NCBI RefSeq assembly: GCF_008364625.2
Contig: NZ_CP126604.1
Span: 2,108,001 to 2,172,000, forward strand
Source of the DNA: Enterobacter dykesii
Lineage (GTDB): Bacteria > Pseudomonadota > Gammaproteobacteria > Enterobacterales > Enterobacteriaceae
DNA: 64,000 nucleotides
Direction of reading: 5' to 3'
Both the position numbers and the translations under genes were made by a program. Under the pieces are notes generated by a model that was given only the letters and a program-made list of their open reading frames with translations, was not told the DNA's origin and made no database searches. Positions 18,021 to 26,787 of the stretch are shown here, one piece after another; positions within the stretch are counted from its first letter, which is position 1; each line of letters starts with the position of its first letter.

Positions 18021-18680
18021 TCACCCGTTCACCATTGCCAGCGTAAACCCATCCCATCCCTTAACCCCCACCGTTTGCAGCGCGGTGGCGGTTAGGCGCG
18101 GGTTATCCCCAATCATTTCGATAAAACGCCGCACACCCAGCACGCGCGCGTCGTCGCTTTGCCCGTTAATCACTTCGCCATCGCGGACCACGTTATCGCC
18201 AATGATTATCGTGCCGGGACGTGAATAGTGCAGCGCCCATTCCAGATAGCCGGGATTGTTTGGCTTATCGGCATCAATAAAGATCAGGTCGAACGGCGGA
18301 ACCTCACCGAAATTCTCCAGCGAGCTCAGCGCCGGGCCTTCAATTAATTCAATGCGTTCGTTTAACCCAGCAAGCTGAATATTCTGGCGCGCAACGCGGG
18401 CATGTGTGGGATCGGCCTCAAGCGTAATCAGCTTCCCGTCCGGCGGCAGGGCGCGCGCCATCCAGATCGAGCTGTAAGCACCCAGCGTACCAATCTCCAG
18501 AACGCGCCGCGCCTGCGTCATGCGCACGAACAGCGCCAACAGCTGCCCCTGATTGGCCGCCACGTCGTGTTCGGGCAGCCCGGCGCGCTTGTTGTTTTCC
18601 AGTACCTGACTCAGCACGTCATCGTCAGGGATCAGCGAAGAAATCATGTAATTATCTACTGCAGACCATCGTTGATGCAT
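18021..18680 (-). CDS. O-methyltransferase (class I SAM, COMT-like)
   Basis: A 219-residue SAM-dependent O-methyltransferase. Motif I is 'VLEIGTLGAYSSIWMARAL', followed by 'ITLEADPTHARVARQNI' (acidic ribose contact) and 'FDLIFIDADKPNNPGYLEWAL' with the metal-binding Asp of the catechol/caffeoyl-CoA type family, then 'IIIGDNVVRDG'. AAGGAGT sits eight bases before the start. It is probably a cytoplasmic methylase of catechol-like or polyphenolic substrates. It sits downstream of an efflux operon but is separated from it by 76 bases, and it is flanked by two copies of the same short palindrome. Confidence 0.85.
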   Translation of the reverse strand: MHQRWSAVDNYMISSLIPDDDVLSQVLENNKRAGLPEHDVAANQGQLLALFVRMTQARRVLEIGTLGAYSSIWMARALPPDGKLITLEADPTHARVARQNIQLAGLNERIELIEGPALSSLENFGEVPPFDLIFIDADKPNNPGYLEWALHYSRPGTIIIGDNVVRDGEVINGQSDDARVLGVRRFIEMIGDNPRLTATALQTVGVKGWDGFTLAMVNG

Positions 18681-18703
18681 AGATTGACTCCTTGGATTTT
18701 TCT

Positions 18704-18724
18704 CCCTCTCCCTGTGGGAGAGGG
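18704..18724. repeat. short palindromic repeat, copy 2
   Basis: The core is identical to 17992-18012 (CCCTCTCCC-TGT-GGGAGAGGG), in the same orientation and also preceded by a T-run, and followed by GCGAGGTGAGGG. It stands between the outer-membrane efflux gene and the O-methyltransferase gene. Confidence 0.7.
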
Positions 18725-18756
18725 GCGAGGTGAGGGCATCAGCGCGCAAGCCGGGT

Positions 18757-20136
18757 TCATGCACTCTTCCAGCCGCCGCCCAGTGCTTTATACAAATCGA
18801 TCTGCGCCAGCAGCAGGTTATTTTTCACCTGCACCACGCTGGTCTGCACCGAGTACAGCGTGCGCTGCGCGTCCAGCACGTCCAGATAGGAGGAGTAGCC
18901 GTTGCGATTGCGGTTCTGCGCAATGCGCAGCGTCTCCTGCGCCACATCCTGCTGGGCAAGCAGCTCGGTCAGCTGTTCCTGATAGCGCGCAATAGCATCA
19001 AGGCTGTTGTTCACTTCGGCAAACGCGTTACGCACGGTTTTTTCATAGGCGTACAGCGCCTGGTTACGCTGGGACTGGGAAATATCCACCTGCGCATTCA
19101 GCGCCTGGCGGTTCAGCAGCGGCGCAAGAATGCTGCCCCCGACGCTCCAGAGCTGAAGCGGATTGTCCAGCAGGCCGGACAGGGTGCGATCCTGTATCGA
19201 TCCTGTCGCGGTCAGGTTGATCGACGGCAGCAGGCTCGCGCGCGACGCGGCAAGCGAGGCGTCGGCCGCAACCAGCTGGCGTTCGGCCTGAACGATATCC
19301 GGCCGACGGTTCAGGAGCGTAGACGGCAGCTGTGACGGCAGCGTCAGCGGCGTTAGCGTCTCAAAGCTTTCGCTGCGCGCTACCGCCCCGGGATTGCTTC
19401 CCAGCAGCAGGCTGAGGGCGTTTTCCTGCTGTGCAATCTGATGCTGCAGCACGGGAACCTGCGCTCGCGTTGAGCGGAGTTCGGAATCCGACTGCATCAG
19501 CTCCAGACGCGAGCTGTAGCCCGTCTCAAACTGACGTTTCGCGAGGTTAAATGCCTCTTCGCGCGATTTCAGGGTGGATTCGGTCACGCGCAGCTGCTCA
19601 TCAAGCGAGAGCAGGGTGACATACCCGGATGCAACGGAAGACGCGACGGTCAAATCCGCGGCGGCAGCGGCGGCTTTTTGCGCCGCCAGCGAGGCCTCGG
19701 CGGCACTGGCCGTGCTGCGGTTGACGCCCCAGATATCCACGTCGTAGCTCGCCGTCAGGCTCCCTCTGTACAATGTGCCGTAAACCGGCAGCCCGGTCGC
19801 GGCGGATTGTGAACGGGCGCGCGTCCCCGTTACGCCCGCATCAAGCGAGGGAATGAGACTGCCGTCGGCCGCGAAGACCCGCGCCTGATACTCGTTTATC
19901 CGTTCGCGGGCGATCAGCACGTCGCTGTTATGCTGTAGCGCCTGATCCACATAGCGGTTGAGGTTGTTGTCGTGAAAATTGCGCCACCAGAGCTGCTCCG
20001 CGGGGCTGGCAGGGCCGGAGACGGTGCGCCACTGGGGGGGGATGTGCAGCGTCGGCTGCGCCTGTTTCACGTCAACGGACTGGCATCCGGCCAGCATGAC
20101 CGCTGCCACCAGCGCGGCTATCGGGCGAAGGATCAT
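18757..20136 (-). CDS. outer-membrane efflux lipoprotein (NodT/OprM family)
   Basis: A 459-residue outer-membrane factor. The lipoprotein signal 'MILRPIAALVAAVMLAGC' has lipobox LAGC (Cys18). Two repeats of the TolC/OprM fold follow, with the typical 'LWWRNFHDNNLNRYVDQALQHNSDVLIARERINEYQAR' opening and 'RRPDIVQAERQLVAADASLAASRASLLPSI' in the second half. It forms the trimeric exit duct of the MFS-HlyD efflux pump encoded just upstream. Its ATG overlaps the HlyD stop (TAATG). Confidence 0.92.
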   Translation of the reverse strand: MILRPIAALVAAVMLAGCQSVDVKQAQPTLHIPPQWRTVSGPASPAEQLWWRNFHDNNLNRYVDQALQHNSDVLIARERINEYQARVFAADGSLIPSLDAGVTGTRARSQSAATGLPVYGTLYRGSLTASYDVDIWGVNRSTASAAEASLAAQKAAAAAADLTVASSVASGYVTLLSLDEQLRVTESTLKSREEAFNLAKRQFETGYSSRLELMQSDSELRSTRAQVPVLQHQIAQQENALSLLLGSNPGAVARSESFETLTPLTLPSQLPSTLLNRRPDIVQAERQLVAADASLAASRASLLPSINLTATGSIQDRTLSGLLDNPLQLWSVGGSILAPLLNRQALNAQVDISQSQRNQALYAYEKTVRNAFAEVNNSLDAIARYQEQLTELLAQQDVAQETLRIAQNRNRNGYSSYLDVLDAQRTLYSVQTSVVQVKNNLLLAQIDLYKALGGGWKSA

Positions 20137-21215
20137 TACTTCGCCTCCCGCGTATCAATGGTCACCTGTACCGACATACCCGGACGCAGCAGCGCGGACT
20201 CCTCAGGCTTACCGAGCACCTCAATGCGCACCGGAATACGCTGGGCGATTTTGACAAAGTTGCCGGTGGCGTTATCCGGTGTGATGGCGCTGAACTCCAC
20301 CCCGGTCGCCGGGGAGATGCTCTCCACGCGGCCCTGATACGCTTTGTTGTTCAGGGCATCAACGGTGAATTTCACCGGCTGACCAACGCGCAGCTCCGCG
20401 AGCTGGGTCTCTTTGATATTGGCGATAACCCAGTGCTGCGGAGGCACAAGGGTGGTGAGATGGGTTCCGGCGGTAACGTACGCCCCGAGACGAACGGCGA
20501 TCTGACCCAGCTGGCCGTCGCGCGGCGCCACAATACGCGTGTTTTGCAGATCGATCTGTGCCAGTTCAAGCGCCGCTTTCGCGTTTTCGACATCCGCCTC
20601 CAGCGCGCCGCGGTTCACAATCACCGTCTGCAGATCCTGACGCGACATCTCAAGCAAGGCTTTGGCCTGCTCGATGTCGGCGCTGCCCTGGGCCGCGCTG
20701 GCCAGCGCCGCATCGCGTTCGCGTACGGAAAGCGAACCGTCAGCCGCCAGATCCTTCACGCGCTTTAAATCCGCCTGGGTTTTCAGGCTCTGGGCGCGGG
20801 CATTTTTCAGCGCCGCGTCGTTTTTGGCGATCGTCGCTTCGGCGCTTTTACGCTGCTGCAGGTTGTTATTAAGCGCGGCAATTTTCATCGCCAGCTGTGC
20901 CTCGGCCTGATGCACGCGCTGACGATAGATGCGGTCATCAATCTGCAGCAGCAGGTCGCCTTTTTTAACCTGCACAAAGTCCTGAACCTTCACCTCGGTG
21001 ATATAGCCATTCACCTGGGGACTGATGAACGTCGTCTGGCCGCGCACGTAGGCGTTGTCGGTAAACTGCGCGTGGCGGGTGAACGGCGGCAGCTGCCACG
21101 CGTAAAGGATCACCAGCACGCCGACGATGCCGATGGCGGCGGCGGTGAAAACGGAAACAATGCGCACATTTTTGCGGGTGTTGGCCTGCTCTTTAGCGGC
21201 ATCCTGCTGACTCAT
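20136..21215 (-). CDS. HlyD/EmrA-family periplasmic adaptor
   Basis: A 359-residue membrane fusion protein. A single N-terminal TM (about residues 24-46) is followed by 'FTDNAYVRGQTTFISPQVNGYITEV' (lipoyl half), a long alpha-helical hairpin (about 95-200), then the second lipoyl half 'APRDGQLGQIAVRLGAYVTAGTHLTTLV' and beta-barrel parts. This is the EmrA pattern that pairs with DHA2 pumps. It links the 14-helix inner-membrane pump to the outer-membrane factor, and both genes are adjacent. Confidence 0.93.
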   Translation of the reverse strand: MSQQDAAKEQANTRKNVRIVSVFTAAAIGIVGVLVILYAWQLPPFTRHAQFTDNAYVRGQTTFISPQVNGYITEVKVQDFVQVKKGDLLLQIDDRIYRQRVHQAEAQLAMKIAALNNNLQQRKSAEATIAKNDAALKNARAQSLKTQADLKRVKDLAADGSLSVRERDAALASAAQGSADIEQAKALLEMSRQDLQTVIVNRGALEADVENAKAALELAQIDLQNTRIVAPRDGQLGQIAVRLGAYVTAGTHLTTLVPPQHWVIANIKETQLAELRVGQPVKFTVDALNNKAYQGRVESISPATGVEFSAITPDNATGNFVKIAQRIPVRIEVLGKPEESALLRPGMSVQVTIDTREAK

Positions 21216-21237
21216 AAACTCTCCAGATGTATTTCAA

Positions 21238-22890
21238 TTATTTATTGCCGGTGGCGTTCTTCAGCGCCATACGGGCAGTGATGCGCAGGCGCAACAGGCG
21301 CCATAAAATCCAGACCAGCGTGGCGGCAGCGATGCCCGCCGTCAGCAGATAAGTATCGTTGTAAGCCAGAATATTCGCCTCAAGCGTCGTCACCGTTTGC
21401 AGCTGCGTGATCGCCTGCGTTCCCAGCAGCGAATTGTCGCCAATCAGGCTCCGGTACATCTGGGTGTAAATCTGGATACGCTCGTTGACCAGCGGATTGA
21501 GCGTGGTGAGCTGGTCCGCCAGCAGGCTGGAATGGTACTTCTCGCGCCAGGTCTGGAAGGTTCCGAGGATCGCGGAGCCCAGCAGGCCGCCGAGGTTCTG
21601 GCTCATGCCGAACATCACCGAGAAGCTGACCAGGTTGCGCGGATCGGCGATCACCCCGCCAATGGCGGCCAGCATGGCGGGAGCCAGGAAGAAGGCGCTG
21701 CCAAAGCCCAGCAGAAACTGGCTTACCATCAGCTGATCCGGCCGGGTCAGGTTGTTGGACTGGCTGTCCAGCAGCGAGGCAACAATCATCAGCGCCAGGG
21801 AGGTGATAATCGGCCACGCAAGTTTCGTGGGTTTGATGGTAAGACAGCTGGTGACAATCCCGCAGACGATCCCGGCGAAAATAGACCACGCCAGGTGGGT
21901 CATCTGCTCATTCTGTAACCCCACGTACTGCAGCCAGCCGATGACGCCGGTGTTTTGCTCTGCCAGCACGATACGGATCAGCAGCATGATGAGTCCCAGA
22001 CGGACGATGCTGCCGCTCGACAGCCAGCGGGTGTTAAGCAGCGGGTTGGCGCGGTTATGTTCAAAGACGATGGCGGCCACAATCAGCACCAGCGATAGCG
22101 CCAGCGACCAGCCGATCCACGGCGCCTCGAACCACCAGTCAAGGCGGCCCAGTGAGAGCACGGCGCAGAGCAGGGCCATTCCGGGGGCCATTAAAAAGAA
22201 GGTGATAAAGTCTTTCTTCTCAAAGACCTTGCGCCTGTCACCCGGGGGCAGTTTTAAGGCTATCACGCAGGCCAGGGAGATCAGCGCCAGCCCCAGCTCG
22301 AAGAAATAGAGCCCGCGCCATTCGTCCAACTGCAGCAGTTCGGTGGAAAACAGGCGGGCCAGAGGGATGGCGAGCGACGACCCGGTAATCCCGATGGTGA
22401 GCGCCTTCAGGCGGTGCTTCGCAGGCCAGGCCTGGATCTGATAGTAAATCCCCAGCGAGCTGAGCGCGGCGGCCACCATCCCGTGCGCGGCGCGCACCAT
22501 CAGCGCCGAACTGAGATCGTTAACGAACAGGTGGAAAAAGGTCACCAGCACGTACAGCACCAGAAAACCTTCCGTGAAGGCGCGCAGGCCGTACTGCTGG
22601 CGGAACTTGACCAGCAGCAGGTTGATAGAGATGTTGGTCATGACGTAGACCGCGGGAAGCCAGGCGATTTCGGTCGACCAGGCCCCGAAGGTCCCCTGCA
22701 GGTTTTGCAGGTTGGCGGTCACCACCGCATTCCCCAGCGCGCCCGTCAGGCACACCAGCAGGCCAACGACGCCGTAGGCAATGCGTTTTGGCGTACTGTG
22801 CTCGGGCGTGGAAGGGGAACCCAGCAGGGCGGGTTTCTCATGAGGCTGCCACTCGCGAGGAGCATAAGGGTCGCGTTCGGGCAGGCGCAT
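21238..22890 (-). CDS. DHA2-family MFS efflux pump (EmrB/FarB-like, 14 TM)
   Basis: A 550-residue transporter with 14 hydrophobic segments starting at about residue 35. It has the motif 'NAVVTANLQNLQGTFGAWSTEIAWLPAVYVM' near helix 1, a DHA2 type C-like 'MRAAHGMVAAALSSLGIYY', and a short C-terminal tail. It exports a lipophilic or anionic compound through the adaptor and outer-membrane lipoprotein encoded downstream, using proton-motive force. It is first in the operon; the ribosome site (AAGG, 11 bases away) is weak. No regulator gene is adjacent. Substrate unknown. Confidence 0.92.
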   Translation of the reverse strand: MRLPERDPYAPREWQPHEKPALLGSPSTPEHSTPKRIAYGVVGLLVCLTGALGNAVVTANLQNLQGTFGAWSTEIAWLPAVYVMTNISINLLLVKFRQQYGLRAFTEGFLVLYVLVTFFHLFVNDLSSALMVRAAHGMVAAALSSLGIYYQIQAWPAKHRLKALTIGITGSSLAIPLARLFSTELLQLDEWRGLYFFELGLALISLACVIALKLPPGDRRKVFEKKDFITFFLMAPGMALLCAVLSLGRLDWWFEAPWIGWSLALSLVLIVAAIVFEHNRANPLLNTRWLSSGSIVRLGLIMLLIRIVLAEQNTGVIGWLQYVGLQNEQMTHLAWSIFAGIVCGIVTSCLTIKPTKLAWPIITSLALMIVASLLDSQSNNLTRPDQLMVSQFLLGFGSAFFLAPAMLAAIGGVIADPRNLVSFSVMFGMSQNLGGLLGSAILGTFQTWREKYHSSLLADQLTTLNPLVNERIQIYTQMYRSLIGDNSLLGTQAITQLQTVTTLEANILAYNDTYLLTAGIAAATLVWILWRLLRLRITARMALKNATGNK

Positions 22891-23093
22891 AACGTCGTTT
22901 ACCTTAGAAATAATTGAATAATTAGCGGGCTAGCGATTCTACGTCTGCCGCAAATGATAATTCAAGTGAATATGATTTACGCATGTTAATCAAATGTAGA
23001 AGGGAAGTTTAAGGAAAAAGAGCGGCCCGATGTCGCCGTTGTGTTGAGAACCTGAAGTCGCTACCCTGAAGGAATAGAGAGAAGGAGTTCATC

Positions 23094-23897
23094 ATGGAAC
23101 AGCCCCATTTTCCCATCCTGCCGGACGCCACGCTGGCGGCCATCAATACTGTCGGTGAATGGCTGGCGCAGGATGACCTGAGCGGCAGCCGCCAGCAACC
23201 GGACGTCGATGCGGTCATCCTGGCAGGAAACGCGGTGATCCCAACCATTGAGGCGGCCTGCCGGATTGCCGCGCAGAGAGACATCCCGCTTCTGATTAGC
23301 GGCGGCATCGGGCATTCAACCACCTTTTTATACGCCGCCATCGGCAGTCATCCGCGTTATCACACCGTACCGGTCACGGGGCGGGCCGAAGCGAGCATTC
23401 TTGCCGACATTGCGCGGGTGTTCTGGCAGATCCCCGAGGCGCAGCTGTGGGTTGAGGATCAATCCACCAACTGCGGTGAAAACGCGCGCTTTAGCTGGAA
23501 TATGCTGAAACAGCATCAGCGAGTGACCGGGCGGGTGCTGGTGGTGCAGGACCCGACGATGCAGCGCCGTACGATGGCGACGTTTGCCCGCGTTTGCCGG
23601 GATGAGCCCGTATCACCGCAGTGGATAAGCCATCCCGGGTTTACGCCAACGCTGCAAAATGGCAAAGAGGGCGTGGAATTTAGCGCGGGCAATAGCGGAC
23701 TGTGGCCCGTTGACCGCTACATTTCACTGGTTCTGGGTGAGCTGCCGCGTTTGTATGATGACGTTAACGGCTATGGTCCGGCCGGGCGGGATTTTATCGC
23801 GCATGTTGAATTCCCTGAGGCGGTGATTGCCGCATGGGGACAGTTAAAGGAGGATCCGGTCCTGGCGGATGCGTTGGCCAGACGCTCGCTTCTCTGA
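23094..23897 (+). CDS. ydcF: YdcF, ElyC/SanA/YdcF (DUF218) family protein
   Basis: A 267-residue protein, one residue longer than E. coli YdcF and similar throughout: 'DAVILAGNAVIPTIEAACRIA', 'LLISGGIGHSTTFLYAAIGSHP', 'GRAEASILADIA', 'VEDQSTNCGENARFSWNML' and 'VVQDPTMQRRTMATFARV'. The DUF218 fold binds nucleotides, and the E. coli protein is reported to bind SAM. No signal peptide or TM is visible, unlike SanA and ElyC. Position after hrpA and before gapC follows E. coli, but aldA, which lies between in E. coli, is missing here. Confidence 0.93.
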   Translation: MEQPHFPILPDATLAAINTVGEWLAQDDLSGSRQQPDVDAVILAGNAVIPTIEAACRIAAQRDIPLLISGGIGHSTTFLYAAIGSHPRYHTVPVTGRAEASILADIARVFWQIPEAQLWVEDQSTNCGENARFSWNMLKQHQRVTGRVLVVQDPTMQRRTMATFARVCRDEPVSPQWISHPGFTPTLQNGKEGVEFSAGNSGLWPVDRYISLVLGELPRLYDDVNGYGPAGRDFIAHVEFPEAVIAAWGQLKEDPVLADALARRSLL

Positions 23898-23910
23898 ATA
23901 TTCAGTAAAT

Positions 23911-23932
23911 CCCCCTCTCAGGAGAGAGGGGG
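23911..23932. terminator. hairpin between convergent ydcF and gapC
   Basis: CCCCCTCTC (23911-23919) pairs perfectly with GAGAGGGGG (23924-23932) around AGGA. There is no long T-run on either side, so it may be a weak bidirectional terminator or an RNA-stabilising end. Its sequence is related to the short palindromes near 18.0 and 18.7 kb. Confidence 0.5.
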
Positions 23933-23938
23933 AACATA

Positions 23939-24940
23939 TTACAGCGCCGCAAACTTATCCAGCGTCCGCACCAGCTGCGTCACAAAACCGTACTCGTTGT
24001 CATACCATGCGACGGCTTTCACCAGCTGCAGCTCTCCCGCTTCTGACACCTCCGTCTGCGTGGCGTCAAACACCGAACCGTAATGCGAGCCAATCACATC
24101 GGACGACACAATCTCTTCGTCGGTATACCCGAACGATTTATTGCCCTGCGTCGCCTTTTTCAGCGCGGCATTGATCTCCTCAACGGTCACTTTCTTGCCG
24201 AGAATCGCCACCAGCTCGGTGACCGAACCCGTTTTTACCGGCACGCGCTGCGCGTGGCCTTTCAGCTTGCCGCTGAGCGCAGGGATCACCAGACCGATGG
24301 CCTTTGCCGCACCGGTGGTGTGGGGAATGATATTCTCTGCTGCCGCCCGCGAAGCGCGAAGGTCTTTCCCGCGCGGGCCATCCACCAGCGCCTGCGTACC
24401 GGTATAGGCATGAATGGTGGTCATGGTGCCCACTTTTATTTCAAACGCATCGTTCAGGGCTTTCGCCAGCGGGGCGAGGCAGTTGGTGGTGCAGGATGCG
24501 ACGGAAATAATGGTGTCACTGGCGTCAATGGTATCGTCATTCACGCTGTAGACGATGGTTTTCATTTCACCCGCGGGCGCAGAGATCAGCACTTTCTTCG
24601 CGCCGGCGTCCAGGTGCGCCCGTGATTTCTCTTCTGAAGTATAAAAGCCGGTGCACTCCACGACGATATCCACACCTGCAGCTTTCCACGGAATGTGCTT
24701 CGCCTCTTTTTCGGCGTACACCGCAATGGTTTTACCGTCCACAATCAGCGCATCCTCGGTGAAATCGACGCTCCACGGGAAGCCACCGTAGTTGGAATCA
24801 TGCCTGAGCAGGTAGGCCAGCACTTTCGGTGAGGTGAGGTCGTTGATGGCGACGACGGTATTGCTGTCCTGGGTTTCAAGAAGGCGACGCAGTACTAGGC
24901 GCCCAATGCGTCCAAAGCCGTTAATGCCAATTTTACTCAT
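23939..24940 (-). CDS. gapC: glyceraldehyde-3-phosphate dehydrogenase GapC
   Basis: A 333-residue GAPDH with an intact NAD-binding N-terminus ([19 protein letters not shown]), the catalytic '[13 protein letters not shown]' with active-site Cys, '[15 protein letters not shown]', and the C-terminal 'WYDNEYGF'. It converts glyceraldehyde 3-phosphate to 1,3-bisphosphoglycerate. In E. coli K-12 the gene at this locus (gapC) is a pseudogene, but here the frame is full length with no internal stop, so it should be functional and secondary to gapA elsewhere. AGGAG lies before the start. Divergent from cybB. Confidence 0.9.
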   Translation of the reverse strand: MSKIGINGFGRIGRLVLRRLLETQDSNTVVAINDLTSPKVLAYLLRHDSNYGGFPWSVDFTEDALIVDGKTIAVYAEKEAKHIPWKAAGVDIVVECTGFYTSEEKSRAHLDAGAKKVLISAPAGEMKTIVYSVNDDTIDASDTIISVASCTTNCLAPLAKALNDAFEIKVGTMTTIHAYTGTQALVDGPRGKDLRASRAAAENIIPHTTGAAKAIGLVIPALSGKLKGHAQRVPVKTGSVTELVAILGKKVTVEEINAALKKATQGNKSFGYTDEEIVSSDVIGSHYGSVFDATQTEVSEAGELQLVKAVAWYDNEYGFVTQLVRTLDKFAAL

Positions 24941-25129
24941 GGTGTTCTCCTGTAAACGTGTCGATACGACAGTTTGAACTCATCCAGGCTTAGACCATCA
25001 CGGACAGGGCGGCAATTGAAGATGCTTCATGCGGGAGGAAGTATTTGAAAAACCATACAGAAAAGTTAATGAATTTTTAAGGAAAGGGGATTATGTTGGC
25101 GCGATAACTGTTTTTAATCGGGAAATGAC

Positions 25130-25660
25130 ATGCGCACTAAATATACAAGCCTGCAAATCGGCATCCACTGGCTGGTGTTTCTGTTAATCATCGTCGCCTA
25201 CTGCGCCATGGAGTTCAAAGGTTTCTTCCCTCGCACCGCGCGTCCAGCGATCAATATGATCCACGTCTCGTGCGGTATCAGTATCCTGGTGCTGATGGTG
25301 ACGCGTCTGCTGGTTCGCCTGAAATTCCGCGCGCCACCGATTCAGCCGAAGCCAAAAGCGATGGTGACGGGGATGTCCCATCTGGGACACCTGGTGGTGT
25401 ATCTGCTGTTTATTGCGCTGCCGCTGATTGGCATTGTGATGATGTATAACCGGGGGAGCGAATGGTTTGCTTTCGGCCTGGCGATGCCGCATGCGGCGGA
25501 GTCCAATTTTGACCTGGTTGATGTGCTGAAAGAGTGGCACGAGACGCTGGCGAACCTGGGCTATTTTGTGATTGGCCTGCACGCGGCGGCGGCGCTGATG
25601 CACCACTATTTCTGGAAAGATAATACCCTCCTGCGCATGATGCCGAATAAGCGTCAATAA
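25130..25660 (+). CDS. cybB: cytochrome b561 CybB
   Basis: A 176-residue protein, identical in length to E. coli CybB. It has four transmembrane helices with the haem-ligand histidines ('QIGIHWLVF', 'NMIHVSCGIS', 'HLGHLVVYL', 'GLHAAAALMHHYFW') and the closing 'DNTLLRMMPNKRQ'. It is a di-haem inner-membrane cytochrome that oxidises superoxide and passes electrons to ubiquinone in E. coli. A REP/terminator follows the stop. Confidence 0.95.
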   Translation: MRTKYTSLQIGIHWLVFLLIIVAYCAMEFKGFFPRTARPAINMIHVSCGISILVLMVTRLLVRLKFRAPPIQPKPKAMVTGMSHLGHLVVYLLFIALPLIGIVMMYNRGSEWFAFGLAMPHAAESNFDLVDVLKEWHETLANLGYFVIGLHAAAALMHHYFWKDNTLLRMMPNKRQ

Positions 25661-25673
25661 AGGCGAAAAACAG

Positions 25674-25707
25674 GCCGGGTAGGCGCAGCGCCACCCGGCT
25701 TGTTTTT
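25674..25707. terminator. REP-like hairpin serving as cybB terminator
   Basis: GCCGGGT (25674-25680) and ACCCGGC (25693-25699) form a seven-base stem with an inner GGCG/CGCC stem, followed on the plus strand by TTGTTTTTTAA. The core is REP-type but the T-run makes it a terminator for cybB. The YdgJ-like gene ends on the other strand right beside it. Confidence 0.75.
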
Positions 25708-26774
25708 TAACTCAGTAGCGCACGCTCTTCATCAGTTAACGCCAGCGGCTGCGTTGACCCCGTCTCCGACGACTTCACCGCCGCTTCCAGCACGCCCATG
25801 ACCGCCAGTGCCTCAACAGGGTGGACAGGATTGGTGATTTTCCCAAGCAGCGCATCACGTACGTTGACGTAATACTGGCGCTGATCGCCTTTCGGGGTAG
25901 GGATCGTCTGCGGTGCGCCGTCGGCCCCAAAGAACACCATGCTGTCGCTGTCTTCGCCCCAGGTTTCACTGCCGGGAGTTACCCCTGAGAGCAACTGCGC
26001 TTCCTGCTGATCGATTCTGGCTTTTACCACGCTGCCCTTGTCCCCGTGGACGGTAAAGCGTGCCGTACCGCCAGCAACCAGCATGCTGGCGTGCAGAATG
26101 ACCTTATGCTCCGGGTAGTTTAAGACCACGTGCGCCCAGTCGTTAATTTCTGCGCCGTCGCGCAGCGTCGCGATATTCCCCTGAACCGACTGCGGCAGGC
26201 CAAAAAGCTGTAGCGTCTGGTCAATCAGATGAGGACCCAGATCAAACCACAGACCGCTCCCGGGTACGTTCTGCTCGCGCCAGCGTACGCGAACTTCCGG
26301 GCGGAAACGGTCGATGTGCGATTCCATGTGTTTAACCTTGCCGAGCGTGCCTTGCTCGATAATCTGCTTAATGCCGAGGAAATCGCTGTCCCAGCGGCGG
26401 TTGTGGAAGACCGAGAGCAGCAGCTGCTTTTCATCCGCCAGCGCAATCAGGTCGCGGGCTTCCTGCATGTCGAGGGTAAAAGGTTTATCCACGACCACGT
26501 GTTTACCCGAGTTCAGGGCAAGCGTCGCCAGCGGGGCGTGCGTGGCGTTGGGGGAGGCAATCACCACCAGATCGATATCAGGATGCTGAATAGCCTCTTC
26601 CGGTGTTGCCACCACCTGTACGTCCGGCAGGTCGCGTTTAACCTTCTCTTCATCACGAGAAGAGACCACGGCCAGCTTAATCCCGTCCACAGACTGGATC
26701 AGCGGGGCATGGAAGGTTTTACCGACAAATCCATACCCGATCAGCGCAATGTTGATTGTTTGAACTTTACTCAT
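25707..26774 (-). CDS. YdgJ-like Gfo/Idh/MocA-family oxidoreductase
   Basis: A 355-residue NAD(P)-dependent oxidoreductase. The Rossmann opening is 'NIALIGYGFVGKTFHAPLI', followed by 'VIASPNATHAPLATLALNSGKHVVVDKPF' (the EKP/DKP cofactor motif) and 'LSVFHNRRWDSDFLGIKQ', 'GPHLIDQTLQLFGLP'. It resembles E. coli YdgJ closely. It probably oxidises a sugar or polyol derivative. The start at 26774 has a GAGAAGG site; an upstream extension lacks one. It is 13 bases downstream of a DeoR regulator, the two forming a small unit. Confidence 0.88.
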   Translation of the reverse strand: MSKVQTINIALIGYGFVGKTFHAPLIQSVDGIKLAVVSSRDEEKVKRDLPDVQVVATPEEAIQHPDIDLVVIASPNATHAPLATLALNSGKHVVVDKPFTLDMQEARDLIALADEKQLLLSVFHNRRWDSDFLGIKQIIEQGTLGKVKHMESHIDRFRPEVRVRWREQNVPGSGLWFDLGPHLIDQTLQLFGLPQSVQGNIATLRDGAEINDWAHVVLNYPEHKVILHASMLVAGGTARFTVHGDKGSVVKARIDQQEAQLLSGVTPGSETWGEDSDSMVFFGADGAPQTIPTPKGDQRQYYVNVRDALLGKITNPVHPVEALAVMGVLEAAVKSSETGSTQPLALTDEERALLS

Positions 26775-26787
26775 GACCTTCTCCACG

